This document shows, piece after piece, positions 54,471-62,419 of a stretch of DNA of 64,000 bases. The notes below the pieces were generated by a model. The model was not told the origin of the DNA, did not search any database, and saw only the letters and a program-made list of their open reading frames with translations. The stretch is taken from positions 124,001 through 188,000 of the forward strand of contig CAJXRP010000005.1 in assembly GCA_913060495.1 (NCBI GenBank), written 5' to 3'. A program made the position numbers and the translations under genes. This DNA comes from an uncultured Gammaproteobacteria bacterium. Lineage in GTDB: Bacteria; Pseudomonadota; Gammaproteobacteria; Pseudomonadales; Pseudohongiellaceae. Numbering within the stretch: the stretch's first letter is position 1; the number at the start of each line of letters is the position of its first letter.

Positions 54471-57400
54471 ATGGCATTGACGCAGTTTCATCCAGCTTCC
54501 CGCGATTGGTTTATCGCCCAGTTTGGTGAGCCTACACAGGCTCAGGCCGAGGCTTGGCCCGCTATTAAGTCTGGGCGCCATACACTTATTTCGGCTCCAA
54601 CCGGCAGTGGTAAAACCCTCGCCGCGTTCTATGCTGCTATCGATGATTTGTTAGTAAGAGGGCTGAAGCGTCAGCTTAATCCCGGGGTGCAGATCCTCTA
54701 TGTCTCGCCACTGAAAGCCCTAAGTAACGATATTCATAAGAACTTAGAAACGCCTCTTAAAGGCATCGCCGAAAACTTGCAGAAGAGCGGGCAGGGACCG
54801 GTTGATATCAGGGTTGCTGTTCGCACGGGCGATACCCCAGCGAGTGAGCGGCAAAAGATGGCTAAGAAGCCGCCACATATATTGGTTACTACGCCGGAAT
54901 CACTCTATCTGCTGCTGACCAGTGCAAGTGGGCGCGCAATGTTGGCAAACGTATCTACATTAATAGTAGACGAGATACATGCCCTGCTTGGCGACAAGCG
55001 GGGCTCGCACTTAGCCCTTTCTATCGAGCGACTACAAAGACTGGTGCTTAAGAATTCAGGACAGCGATTACAGCGTATTGGTCTCTCCGCAACACAGCGG
55101 CCTATAGAGATGGTTGCCAAGTACCTAGTCGGTAACAACAACTATGACGAGGAAAGTCTCGACTGCAAGATCGTTGATGCAGGCTTCCGTCGACAGATGG
55201 ATATTTGTCTGGAAGTGCCTGGTTCTCCCCTATCGGCTTTGATGAGTAACGAGGTTTGGGAAGAACTCTATAAGCGTCTGATTGAATTAATTTCTACTCA
55301 TCAGACAACATTAGTTTTTGTGAATACTAGGCGGCTCTCCGAACGCTTGGCATTAGCTCTATCTGAGCGCCTAGGTGAAAATGCGGTGTGTTCCCATCAC
55401 GGCAGCATGAGTAAAGAGTTGCGATTTGACGCCGAGCAACGTTTGAAAGCGGGGCAACTGAAAGTGTTGGTAGCTACTGCTTCTATGGAATTGGGCATCG
55501 ACATCGGCTCTGTAGACTTGGTTGTACAGTTTTCTTCTCCCAAAAGCATAGCGACATTTTTACAGCGCGTTGGCCGCAGTGGCCACTCAATACACGGCAC
55601 GCCTAAGGGCATTCTTTTCCCGCTGACACGGGACGACCTAGTTGAAAGCGCTGCATTGCTTCACAGCATCCGTGAGGGGCAATTGGATTGCATAGTTATG
55701 CCTGAGAAGCCCTTGGATATTCTCTCGCAGCAGATCGTTGCGGAAGTTTCATCGCAAACTCACGATCAAGCAGGCCAGACAGGTGAACTCTTCGATCAAC
55801 AGGAAGGTGGTTGGAGCGTGGATGAGCTGTTTGAACTCTTTCATAATGCCTACCCCTTTCGAAACATGCAGAGGGAAGAATTCGATACTACCGTGCAAAT
55901 GTTGGCCCAGGGATACACCAGCAGGCGTGGGCGTCGCGGAACACATTTACACTTTGATGCGATCAACAACCGACTGCGGGCGAGACGCGGTGCTAATCTT
56001 GTCGCGCTGACAAATGGCGGGGCCATCCCCGATATGTTCGACTATCAAGTTGTACTAGATCCCGAAGACATCGTAGTCGGTAGCCTTAATGAGGACTTCG
56101 CCCTTGAGGCGTTGCCAGGCGATGTTTTCACGCTGGGTACGCATAGTTGGCAGTTGTTACGGGTCGATGGATTGAAGGTTCGAGTCCGTGATGCGCAGGG
56201 CATGCAGCCGACGATACCGTTCTGGTTCGGCGAAGGTCTTGGTAGAACGAGAGAACTGTCCGAGGCTGTTTCAAACTTACGCCAAACAATAGCGGATTTG
56301 CTGATCAATGACTCTGCGAATGCGGCGGTGCAGTGGCTGGTCGATAATGCGTTCTTGCCCCGCGCAGGCGCGACGCAATTGGTGGATTATCTGCAGACAG
56401 GAATGCAGGCTCTTGGAGGAATGCCAACGCGTTCTTCGATTTTCATGGAGCGCTTCTTCGATGAGGTGGGTGATATGCATGTTGTTATTCACTCTCCCTT
56501 TGGCAGTCGTATTAATCGCGGTTGGGGGCTGGCGCTTCGAAAGCGTTTTTGTAAGTCATTTAATTTCGAACTACAGGCCGCCGCGAATGAAGACAGTATT
56601 GTTATTTCCTTAGGATCTATTCATAGCTTTCCACTCGATGATGTATTTAAGTACTTACAATCTGCAACCGTCAGAGATGTATTGGTGCAGGCATTGCTCG
56701 ATGCGCCAATGTTCGAAGTTCGATGGCGCTGGAATGCAACTCGCTCGCTTGCCATCCAAAGAAACCGAAACGGTAAGCGAGTGCCTCCTCAATTTCAGCG
56801 TATGGATGCTGAAGATTTGGTAGCGCATGTGTTTCCAGATCAAATCGCTTGTGCAGAAAACATAACAGGCAGGCGCGAAGTTCCGGAACACCCGCTTATT
56901 GATCAGACGATTCATGATTGTCTGACCGAAGCCATGGATATTGAGGAACTCACAGAACTCATCGCCGATATCGAGCAGGATAAGCTGACACTAATAGCAA
57001 AAGATTTAACCGAGCCTTCTCCATTCGCGCAAGAAATTATAAATGCTAGACCTTATGCTTTTCTCGATGACGCACCGTTCGAAGAGAGGCGTACTAATGC
57101 AATTCGCAATAGGAGTTGGGCCGACCCAGGTGAGGCGAAAGATTTTAGTTTGTTAGATGAAGAGGCAATCGCGCGGGTTAGAGACGAGGCATGGCCTTAC
57201 ATAAGCAATGTCGAAGAGATGCATGATGGTCTCTACAGTCTTGCGTATATGAGCAAGCAGGAATTTGAGGCTAATAAAGACTATCAAGGCTGGAATCAGG
57301 TCTTGCTCGATAACGGGCGTACCCTCAGATTGTCTCAGTTATCCAATGAATTATGGATAGCGACAGAAAAACTTGGGTGCTTCATGGCGATCTATCCAGA

Positions 57401-58982
57401 GTTGGATGTGTTGAGAGAGTCGCCGAATATCCCAAATTTTGTGTTCGAGAAGAAGTGGGATCGGCAAGATGCGCTTCGTGAGATAGTGCGAGCGAGGCTT
57501 GAATGTTTGGGCCCCATACAAGCGCAGCAGCTTGCGACGGAGTTAGCTATCGATGTCGCCGCGATCGATCTTGCCTTAATAGCGCTCGAAGTTGAAGGAT
57601 TTGCATTTCAGGGGCAATTCACTCAGGAGGCGGTTAAGCATCGTGCTAGTGAAACAGCAGTTGTCGAATGGTGCGAGAGAAGACTGCTGCAGCGAATACA
57701 TAGATATACAATCGATGCGCATCGCAAGAGTATTAAGCCGGTATCGCTACAGACTTATACCAAATTTCTATTTGATGCTCATCAGTTAGTAGCCATAGCC
57801 GACCCTTCAGAAAGCTCATCATTAGAAAAAGAGCCGGCACTTGATGGTCAGACGCGCGTACAAAGCACATTGGGTTTATTAGACGGCATAGCTGCGCCAG
57901 CGGCGAGCTGGGAGGCAGATCTCTACCCAGTGAGGGTTGCCAACTATGATCCCAGTTGGCTGGATGCAATGTGTATCAGCGGTAAAATGGTGTGGGGACG
58001 ATACGCCTTGCCGAATCTTTCGCAGCGCAGCAAGGGCAGACCTAAGTCCAATTCTTCCGGCCCGATCAAATCGACTCCGATATCGATTGTCAGTCGTGCC
58101 AATCTGGATATTTGGAAGGCGCTTTCTGCCGAACAGCACGAAGAGGGCGAAGTACTATTCATTAGCGAACTCGCGAAGAAAATCGAATCGGATTTAGCCG
58201 AAAATGGTGCAAGTTTCTTCGATCAAGTTCAGCAACGAACAGGCTTACTTAGGGCACAGCTCGAACAAGGTCTTGCGGAGCTTGTCTCGATGTCTAGGAT
58301 TACTAGCGATAGCTTTACGGGTTTACGTGCGCTACTAACCCCAAATAAAAAGAAACCAAGCGCGCATAAAAGAAGGGGGCGTCGGGTCATGTTCGGCGTA
58401 GAAGATGCAGGCAGGTGGAGCCTTCTGGAAACAGACAAGAGTGGGCATCAAGGGAAAACTAATAACCGACATTGGGATGTTCTTGATGAGGAACAATTAG
58501 AACGGCTTATCGGTGTCTATTTACAACGTTGGGGAGTTTTATTCCGCGGTTTAATGGAGAGAGAACTGTTTGCACCCCCCTGGCGCGTCTTGCTTGCAGC
58601 GCTGCGTAAGATGGAGCTGCGTGGCACTATTCGTGGCGGGCGATTTGTTGCGGGTGTTGGTGGTGAGCAATTTGCCTTTCCCGAAACAGTGGATGCGCTG
58701 CGGGAATTTAACAAGCAAGTCACTTCTAGTAGGCGGAGATACTACAGTCTTTCAGCAGTAGATCCGCTGAATCTGTTAAACCTAATACTTCCTAATCGGA
58801 AACTCTCGAGGCTTAGCAATAACCGGGTGCTTTTTGAAGATGGTATTCCAATAGCTGTATTGGAGTCGGGTAAAGTAGTATTCCTGAGACAGACTGAAAC
58901 TACGGAAGAATGGAATTTGCAGCAGGCATTGGTTAAGAAAAATTTCCCACCAAGATTGAGAAGCTATCTAGGTAGCCACTAA
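54471..58982 (+). CDS. lhr: Lhr-family large ATP-dependent helicase
   Basis: Lhr is a superfamily-2 DNA helicase linked to repair. The 1503-residue protein matches the bacterial long form (E. coli 1538). Motifs are in order: Q-motif region, Walker A SAPTGSGKTLAAF (about 42-54), DEIHALLGDKRG, LSATQRP, then VFVNTRRLSERLA and QRVGRSGHSIHG in the second RecA domain. A winged-helix and Lhr-core region follows, and the C-terminal half is the long-form extension. The ATG at 54471 is chosen because MALTQFHPASRDWF begins the homology; the frame is open 37 codons further upstream. It faces the terminator at 59003-59037 on the other strand. Confidence 0.95.
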   Translation: MALTQFHPASRDWFIAQFGEPTQAQAEAWPAIKSGRHTLISAPTGSGKTLAAFYAAIDDLLVRGLKRQLNPGVQILYVSPLKALSNDIHKNLETPLKGIAENLQKSGQGPVDIRVAVRTGDTPASERQKMAKKPPHILVTTPESLYLLLTSASGRAMLANVSTLIVDEIHALLGDKRGSHLALSIERLQRLVLKNSGQRLQRIGLSATQRPIEMVAKYLVGNNNYDEESLDCKIVDAGFRRQMDICLEVPGSPLSALMSNEVWEELYKRLIELISTHQTTLVFVNTRRLSERLALALSERLGENAVCSHHGSMSKELRFDAEQRLKAGQLKVLVATASMELGIDIGSVDLVVQFSSPKSIATFLQRVGRSGHSIHGTPKGILFPLTRDDLVESAALLHSIREGQLDCIVMPEKPLDILSQQIVAEVSSQTHDQAGQTGELFDQQEGGWSVDELFELFHNAYPFRNMQREEFDTTVQMLAQGYTSRRGRRGTHLHFDAINNRLRARRGANLVALTNGGAIPDMFDYQVVLDPEDIVVGSLNEDFALEALPGDVFTLGTHSWQLLRVDGLKVRVRDAQGMQPTIPFWFGEGLGRTRELSEAVSNLRQTIADLLINDSANAAVQWLVDNAFLPRAGATQLVDYLQTGMQALGGMPTRSSIFMERFFDEVGDMHVVIHSPFGSRINRGWGLALRKRFCKSFNFELQAAANEDSIVISLGSIHSFPLDDVFKYLQSATVRDVLVQALLDAPMFEVRWRWNATRSLAIQRNRNGKRVPPQFQRMDAEDLVAHVFPDQIACAENITGRREVPEHPLIDQTIHDCLTEAMDIEELTELIADIEQDKLTLIAKDLTEPSPFAQEIINARPYAFLDDAPFEERRTNAIRNRSWADPGEAKDFSLLDEEAIARVRDEAWPYISNVEEMHDGLYSLAYMSKQEFEANKDYQGWNQVLLDNGRTLRLSQLSNELWIATEKLGCFMAIYPELDVLRESPNIPNFVFEKKWDRQDALREIVRARLECLGPIQAQQLATELAIDVAAIDLALIALEVEGFAFQGQFTQEAVKHRASETAVVEWCERRLLQRIHRYTIDAHRKSIKPVSLQTYTKFLFDAHQLVAIADPSESSSLEKEPALDGQTRVQSTLGLLDGIAAPAASWEADLYPVRVANYDPSWLDAMCISGKMVWGRYALPNLSQRSKGRPKSNSSGPIKSTPISIVSRANLDIWKALSAEQHEEGEVLFISELAKKIESDLAENGASFFDQVQQRTGLLRAQLEQGLAELVSMSRITSDSFTGLRALLTPNKKKPSAHKRRGRRVMFGVEDAGRWSLLETDKSGHQGKTNNRHWDVLDEEQLERLIGVYLQRWGVLFRGLMERELFAPPWRVLLAALRKMELRGTIRGGRFVAGVGGEQFAFPETVDALREFNKQVTSSRRRYYSLSAVDPLNLLNLILPNRKLSRLSNNRVLFEDGIPIAVLESGKVVFLRQTETTEEWNLQQALVKKNFPPRLRSYLGSH

Positions 58983-59002
58983 CTACCGAATTATTTTTTT
59001 TC

Positions 59003-59037
59003 AAAAAAATCCCGCTATCACTAAAAGTGATAGCGGG
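59003..59037 (-). terminator. strong intrinsic terminator, minus strand
   Basis: A perfect 11-bp stem (CCCGCTATCAC/GTGATAGCGGG, 59011-59037) with a 5-base loop is followed on the minus strand by ATTTTTTTG. On the plus strand no T-run follows, so it does not act as an lhr terminator in the usual way. No protein gene ends here on the minus strand; it closes the RNA unit starting near 59244. Confidence 0.88.
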
Positions 59038-59244
59038 ACCCACTACTTATGGGAGCAAAGGAATCGAGAATTACTTCGACGACGCCTCTCCAATTACCCA
59101 ATCAAGTATTTACGTACCTACTTAAATTAAGTAACTGGAGGCTCCCCTAATAAAATGACTATTGATGGGATCACCTCCTTTTAATGCCAGGGTAGCCAAG
59201 TATTGTTAGCAAATCCCCCCTGTTAGAACTACTAACAAAAGCCT
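59003..59244 (-). ncRNA. candidate small RNA with extended anti-16S (Shine-Dalgarno) sequence
   Basis: A near-consensus promoter and a strong terminator bracket about 240 bases with no good open reading frame. The RNA would start with a hairpin (TGTTAG/CTAACA, 59221-59237). It then carries AAGGAGGTGATCC (complement of 59168-59180), 13 bases exactly complementary to the 16S rRNA 3' tail. This sequence can pair with a CCTCC further on (complement of 59137-59141), reinforced by CCC/GGG, forming a stem-loop that hides it. The only ATG-free frames after it are short. A ribosome-interacting small RNA or a tightly controlled leader is possible. No known RNA family was recognised. Confidence 0.55.
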
Positions 59245-59250
59245 GATGAT

Positions 59251-59279
59251 TTTATATAACACAAATTGGATGCTGTAAA
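59251..59279 (-). promoter_or_regulatory. near-consensus sigma70 promoter, minus strand
   Basis: TTTACA (complement of 59274-59279) and TATAAA (complement of 59251-59256) are exactly 17 bases apart, each one mismatch from consensus. No protein gene lies downstream on that strand, only the candidate small RNA. Confidence 0.65.
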
Positions 59280-59280
59280 G

Positions 59281-59575
59281 CACCACAGTAATTAGACAGA
59301 ATACAATTGCTCACCTGTTAGAGAAGAGATAATGGGATTCAGTTAGGGGGGGCTGGTTACACTAAGAACAAATTGACTCTAGTGGCTCGGCGATCTGGAA
59401 TTTCTTTGTTTTCGTAGAGAGGAGGTAGGCAATTGACTGAGATAGTGTGTAGAATTGCGCGCCTGATCACATAGTGGGACGATTAATCAAGAACCACGAA
59501 TTCAATTGGGTTCCCATGTAAATTAGACTAAGCATTGAAATATCGCTATAGAAGAGGCAATACGAGTAAACGGCC
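59281..59575. other. intergenic stretch without a convincing gene
   Basis: These 295 bases lead to the PilZ gene. A good GGAGGT at about 59420-59426 precedes a TTG that opens only 13 codons, which is not convincing. A possible weak -10 (TATAGA, near 59549) lies before PilZ. Nothing else was seen. Confidence 0.3.
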
Positions 59576-59959
59576 ATGATGGAAAGAAGACGACATAAAC
59601 GGGTAGAAGTAGATTTTTGGGCAAGTCTTAGCCACCCACTGCTGGGTACAATTACCTGTGATATCCAAGATATGTCCATTAGTGGTGTATCAATCAAATT
59701 GGACGAAGACCTTAAATTCTTCGTTATGATGGAGTTGGATGTGAAAATTCGCGGTGAAGGATGGGATGATTCCATGCCTGCACTACCTGTTCAGGTGACG
59801 CGAGTCGACAAGCGCGAAGTTGGTTTGCAGTTCATTGAGAGCTGTGAAGATATATGGACGCCTCCAGAGGATGATCTGGATTTTTCCGCAGACAATTCAG
59901 ATGTCACGCAGCATTTTGCGAATAATGGCGAATTGGACGAATTTGGCGAGCCGGCTTAG
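59576..59959 (+). CDS. PilZ-domain protein
   Basis: PilZ domains bind cyclic di-GMP. The 127-residue protein starts MMERRRHKRVEVDFWASLSH, with the RxxxR switch motif as RRRHKR. The second motif (D/N-x-S-x-x-G) is present as DMSISGVSI. The domain covers about residues 4-105 and is followed by an acidic tail. It probably acts as a single-domain adaptor in motility or matrix control. Start ATG 59576 or 59579. Confidence 0.85.
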   Translation: MMERRRHKRVEVDFWASLSHPLLGTITCDIQDMSISGVSIKLDEDLKFFVMMELDVKIRGEGWDDSMPALPVQVTRVDKREVGLQFIESCEDIWTPPEDDLDFSADNSDVTQHFANNGELDEFGEPA

Positions 59960-59974
59960 GAGTTAACTAAGTGC

Positions 59975-60001
59975 TTAAGCGGCTCTGGAAGAGCCGCTTA
60001 A
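59975..60001. terminator. symmetric hairpin between convergent genes
   Basis: A perfect 12-bp stem (TTAAGCGGCTCT/AGAGCCGCTTAA) with a GGA loop lies between the PilZ and DUF6164 stop codons and covers the latter. There is no long T-run on either side, so it may be a weak two-way terminator or 3'-end stabiliser. Confidence 0.65.
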
Positions 60002-60357
60002 AAGAATACAAAGACCTGCATATAGATAGTTAGTATGACGGCGATTACCACAGAAAAGGCGATAAACCGAAGCGGATTTCCTTTAAAGCTCTGCCAAAGA
60101 GTTTTTGCCTCACCACTCGCTTTGCTCACTTCATATTCTCTTCGCAACCGCTCAGTACGTTCAATTTGATACTCATCGATTAGCTGGCGTGTAAATTCAA
60201 ATCTCGCAGAATCGTGTATCCAAATAGCGGGTAATGAAATTCCCCAGTTACCTGCCGACGTTTCGAAGTAGGCAATGTCATTATTCTCCAAAAGCTCGCG
60301 TATATCCTGAGCTTCATCAATAGGAACATTGCGTAGTCTGAAAACTAATTTTGACAT
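59998..60357 (-). CDS. small membrane protein, DUF6164 type
   Basis: The 119-residue protein has an alpha/beta N-terminal domain (LVFRLRNVPIDEAQDIRELL, then YFETSAGNWGISLPAIW), a basic helix and a C-terminal membrane helix (about 95-119, FIAFSVVIAVILTIYMQVFVFF split around the end). This matches my recollection of DUF6164, of unknown function. The N-terminal domain looks like a putative signal-transducing GlnB-like or DUF2007-like fold. Convergent with the PilZ gene. Confidence 0.7.
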   Translation of the reverse strand: MSKLVFRLRNVPIDEAQDIRELLENNDIAYFETSAGNWGISLPAIWIHDSARFEFTRQLIDEYQIERTERLRREYEVSKASGEAKTLWQSFKGNPLRFIAFSVVIAVILTIYMQVFVFF

Positions 60358-60530
60358 ATTAAGTAATTTGGCCCGAGCTTTGATTAGCTTTTACGCTAGT
60401 TGCGGGCATGCTACCTTTAACCCATTGGTCGTGTAAAACGGCGAGAGCAGATACCTAGCTTAATCACTCATGTTATTCACGCAGCCGGCGTTGCTTGAGA
60501 AGTAGTAGTTATTAGTAGGAGGAGTTAGAG

Positions 60531-61415
60531 ATGCAAGAATTAGTGAAGTCGCTTCATCGATCTTATGTGGTTTTCGTTTGTGTGTTCCTGCTTGGATTTT
60601 CACAGGCGAACGCAGACACATCAGTATGGTCGGTGCGCTCGGGTGATAACGTTGTCTATCTCGGCGGAACAGTACATTTATTGCGTCCAAGCGATTACCC
60701 GCTGCCCGATGAATTTGAGGAGGCCTATCAGGCTAGCTCTGAGTTGTACTTTGAGACAGATATCGCAGCGATGAGCGATTTATCAGTTCAAGCTCAAATG
60801 TTGCAACAACTTACTTATGCGGGTGATGAGTCCTTGAGCACTGTTCTAAGTGAAGAGGCCTACACGGCCCTCTCTGCCTACACAGCTACGGCGGGACTGC
60901 CTATAGCGATGTTGAATAAATTCAAACCGGGGCTGCTCATTAGCACGCTCCAGGTACTTGAGTTTCAGAGCATGGGGTTCACTCCTCAGGGTGTAGATGC
61001 ATTCTTTCACACCCGGGCTGTCGAGGACGGGAAAGCAGAAGGGCAATTGGAGACAGTACAGGAACAAATAGGGTTTATTGCGGCAATGGGAGAGGGTAAC
61101 GAGAGTGAATTTATTCTGCTTTCACTCGAAGATCTTGGAGAAACAGCTGACGTCATGGGGGGCATGATCGGTGCTTGGCGTTCGGGCGATGCAGACAATT
61201 TGTCTGAGCTATTCGTAGAAGATATGCAGGTAGAAGCGCCGGAACTTTATGACTCCTTGTTGTTACAGAGAAACCTAAAGTGGATCCCTCAGATCGATAG
61301 CATGCTGCAAGATGCGGATACAGAGTTTGTTCTGGTTGGAGCGGCTCATATAGTTGGCGAGAATGGGCTGTTAGATTTACTCTCCCAGAAGGGCTACGAA
61401 ATCAATCAGTTGTAG
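60531..61415 (+). CDS. exported TraB/GumN-family protein
   Basis: The 294-residue protein has a signal peptide (to about 28, ANA). Family marks are YLGGTVHLLRPSDYPLP with the GxxH motif, and the C-terminal VLVGAAHIVGENGLLDLL with a second GxxH. These His, with Glu residues, form a metalloprotease-like site in the TraB/PrgY/GumN superfamily; enzymatic activity is inferred from that superfamily. The start is well supported by a GGAGG at about 60520. It is monocistronic. Confidence 0.9.
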   Translation: MQELVKSLHRSYVVFVCVFLLGFSQANADTSVWSVRSGDNVVYLGGTVHLLRPSDYPLPDEFEEAYQASSELYFETDIAAMSDLSVQAQMLQQLTYAGDESLSTVLSEEAYTALSAYTATAGLPIAMLNKFKPGLLISTLQVLEFQSMGFTPQGVDAFFHTRAVEDGKAEGQLETVQEQIGFIAAMGEGNESEFILLSLEDLGETADVMGGMIGAWRSGDADNLSELFVEDMQVEAPELYDSLLLQRNLKWIPQIDSMLQDADTEFVLVGAAHIVGENGLLDLLSQKGYEINQL

Positions 61416-61517
61416 TTCTCAGCCAGGATACAGCGAGTACGAACATAGGATAGTCGCATTTCAAGCGAAGACAAGAGCGCCTGCTCAGAGTCTTCGCGAG
61501 TTGCTGTAGTAGAGGTA

Positions 61518-61694
61518 TTAAGAGCTGGTTTTGTGGCTAAGTACTATCTGTCTTGGACCACTGGTCGAAGTTTGGCCACTTACACCTGAAGGGATTTCTT
61601 GAACTTTGCCGCCTGACTTTAAGAATGCGTCGACGTGTTGTGCTAGATCTGCGCGATTACTTACTGCCGCGTCTTTTTTCGATTTATTTGCCAT
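61518..61694 (-). CDS. 58-residue SutA-like protein
   Basis: This short frame encodes 58 residues beginning MANKSKKDAAVSNRADLAQH and containing FLKSGGKVQEIPSGVSG. The FLxxGGKVQEI segment is the conserved core of SutA, the Pseudomonas RNA-polymerase-binding regulator of slow growth, and of similar short proteins. The basic start and C-terminal Ser-rich tail suit a small nucleic-acid or polymerase-associated protein. A TATAAT lies at 61728-61733 (complement) upstream, without a clear -35. The ribosome-binding site is weak (GAGAAAG). Confidence 0.65.
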   Translation of the reverse strand: MANKSKKDAAVSNRADLAQHVDAFLKSGGKVQEIPSGVSGQTSTSGPRQIVLSHKTSS

Positions 61695-61727
61695 GCTTAA
61701 CTTTCTCTAATTCCACAAAAGCCCGCA

Positions 61728-61733
61728 ATTATA
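61728..61733 (-). promoter_or_regulatory. candidate -10 box for the SutA-like gene
   Basis: A perfect TATAAT read on the minus strand, followed by a GC-rich TGCGGGC stretch, lies 33 bases before the start at 61694. The matching -35 position is GC-rich and poor. Confidence 0.4.
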
Positions 61734-61793
61734 CAGCATTTCGGCACTTTCGGCCACAGGGCGGAATGTGCCTAGTATCTACCTAGTGATTCG

Positions 61794-61829
61794 ACTTAAG
61801 CAGATCCATGATCATGGATCTGCTTAAGT
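61794..61829. repeat. 36-bp perfect palindrome
   Basis: Bases 61794-61829 form an exact inverted repeat with no spacer (ACTTAAGCAGATCCATGA and its complement). It lies between the SutA-like gene and the end of the XRE-type gene, both on the minus strand. As RNA it gives a long hairpin without a T-run. It could be a terminator-like hairpin of the XRE gene, an mRNA stabiliser or a protein-binding dyad. Confidence 0.9.
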
Positions 61830-61868
61830 AGTTGCTGCGTGGATTGCAGTGCGATTGAGCCTAGCGGA

Positions 61869-62177
61869 TTAGCGAGATTTCGACCCCAGCCTTTTACGAG
61901 GGCGAACATAGAAATCTGAGTAATAGTCTTCGGGAACTTCACCTACCAGCTCGTCTAAAGAAGTCTTATAGATGACCTTCATCTTAGCCAACAATTCGAG
62001 ATCTAGATGGCAGCCATAGTTGCGGATAGTTTCAATATCCTCTAGTTGCTTGCGCGACACGCCTAGCAGACGCGCTCCTTCATTCATGGAGTAGCCAGCG
62101 TTTAATCGGAGTTGTCGAACATTCTTCTTTACAGCAACAGTAATTGGAGAAAATTTGGAAAATTGAACCTGATTCAT
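61869..62177 (-). CDS. XRE-type helix-turn-helix protein
   Basis: The 102-residue protein has one helix-turn-helix domain (about 18-75): VKKNVRQLRLNAGYSMNEGA followed by RLLGVSRKQLEDIETIRNYG. It ends with a basic tail (RPRKRLGSKSR). Such small regulators often control neighbouring genes; no toxin or phage partner is visible. A GGAG lies 11 bases before the ATG. The SutA-like gene lies 174 bases downstream in the same direction. Confidence 0.85.
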   Translation of the reverse strand: MNQVQFSKFSPITVAVKKNVRQLRLNAGYSMNEGARLLGVSRKQLEDIETIRNYGCHLDLELLAKMKVIYKTSLDELVGEVPEDYYSDFYVRPRKRLGSKSR

Positions 62178-62419
62178 AGTTTATTGCTCCATTCGACGGC
62201 GGGAATTCGATTCACTCGCCGGATGCAGCCCCTCTGCATTGGTGAAAATTGTGTAGGTGTCTTTTCTCTATCTCGAATCCCATTGAATTCGTAGTAAATA
62301 GAGTGATTTCAAGCTAACACAATGAATTTTCTATGGTAATAATTTCTTCAATGCGGTGGGATTTAGGCAAAATTTTGGAGAATCTAGTCAATAGTAAGTG
62401 GAAGTTTCAATTTAGAAAT

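Noticed and set aside
59430-59474. 13-codon TTG frame after a good GGAGGT
   Set aside because: Too short and without a second line of evidence; it could be a leader peptide but nothing downstream supports it.
61553-61786. 77-codon plus-strand frame
   Set aside because: It is antisense to the SutA-like gene, has no ribosome-binding site and no recognisable domain.
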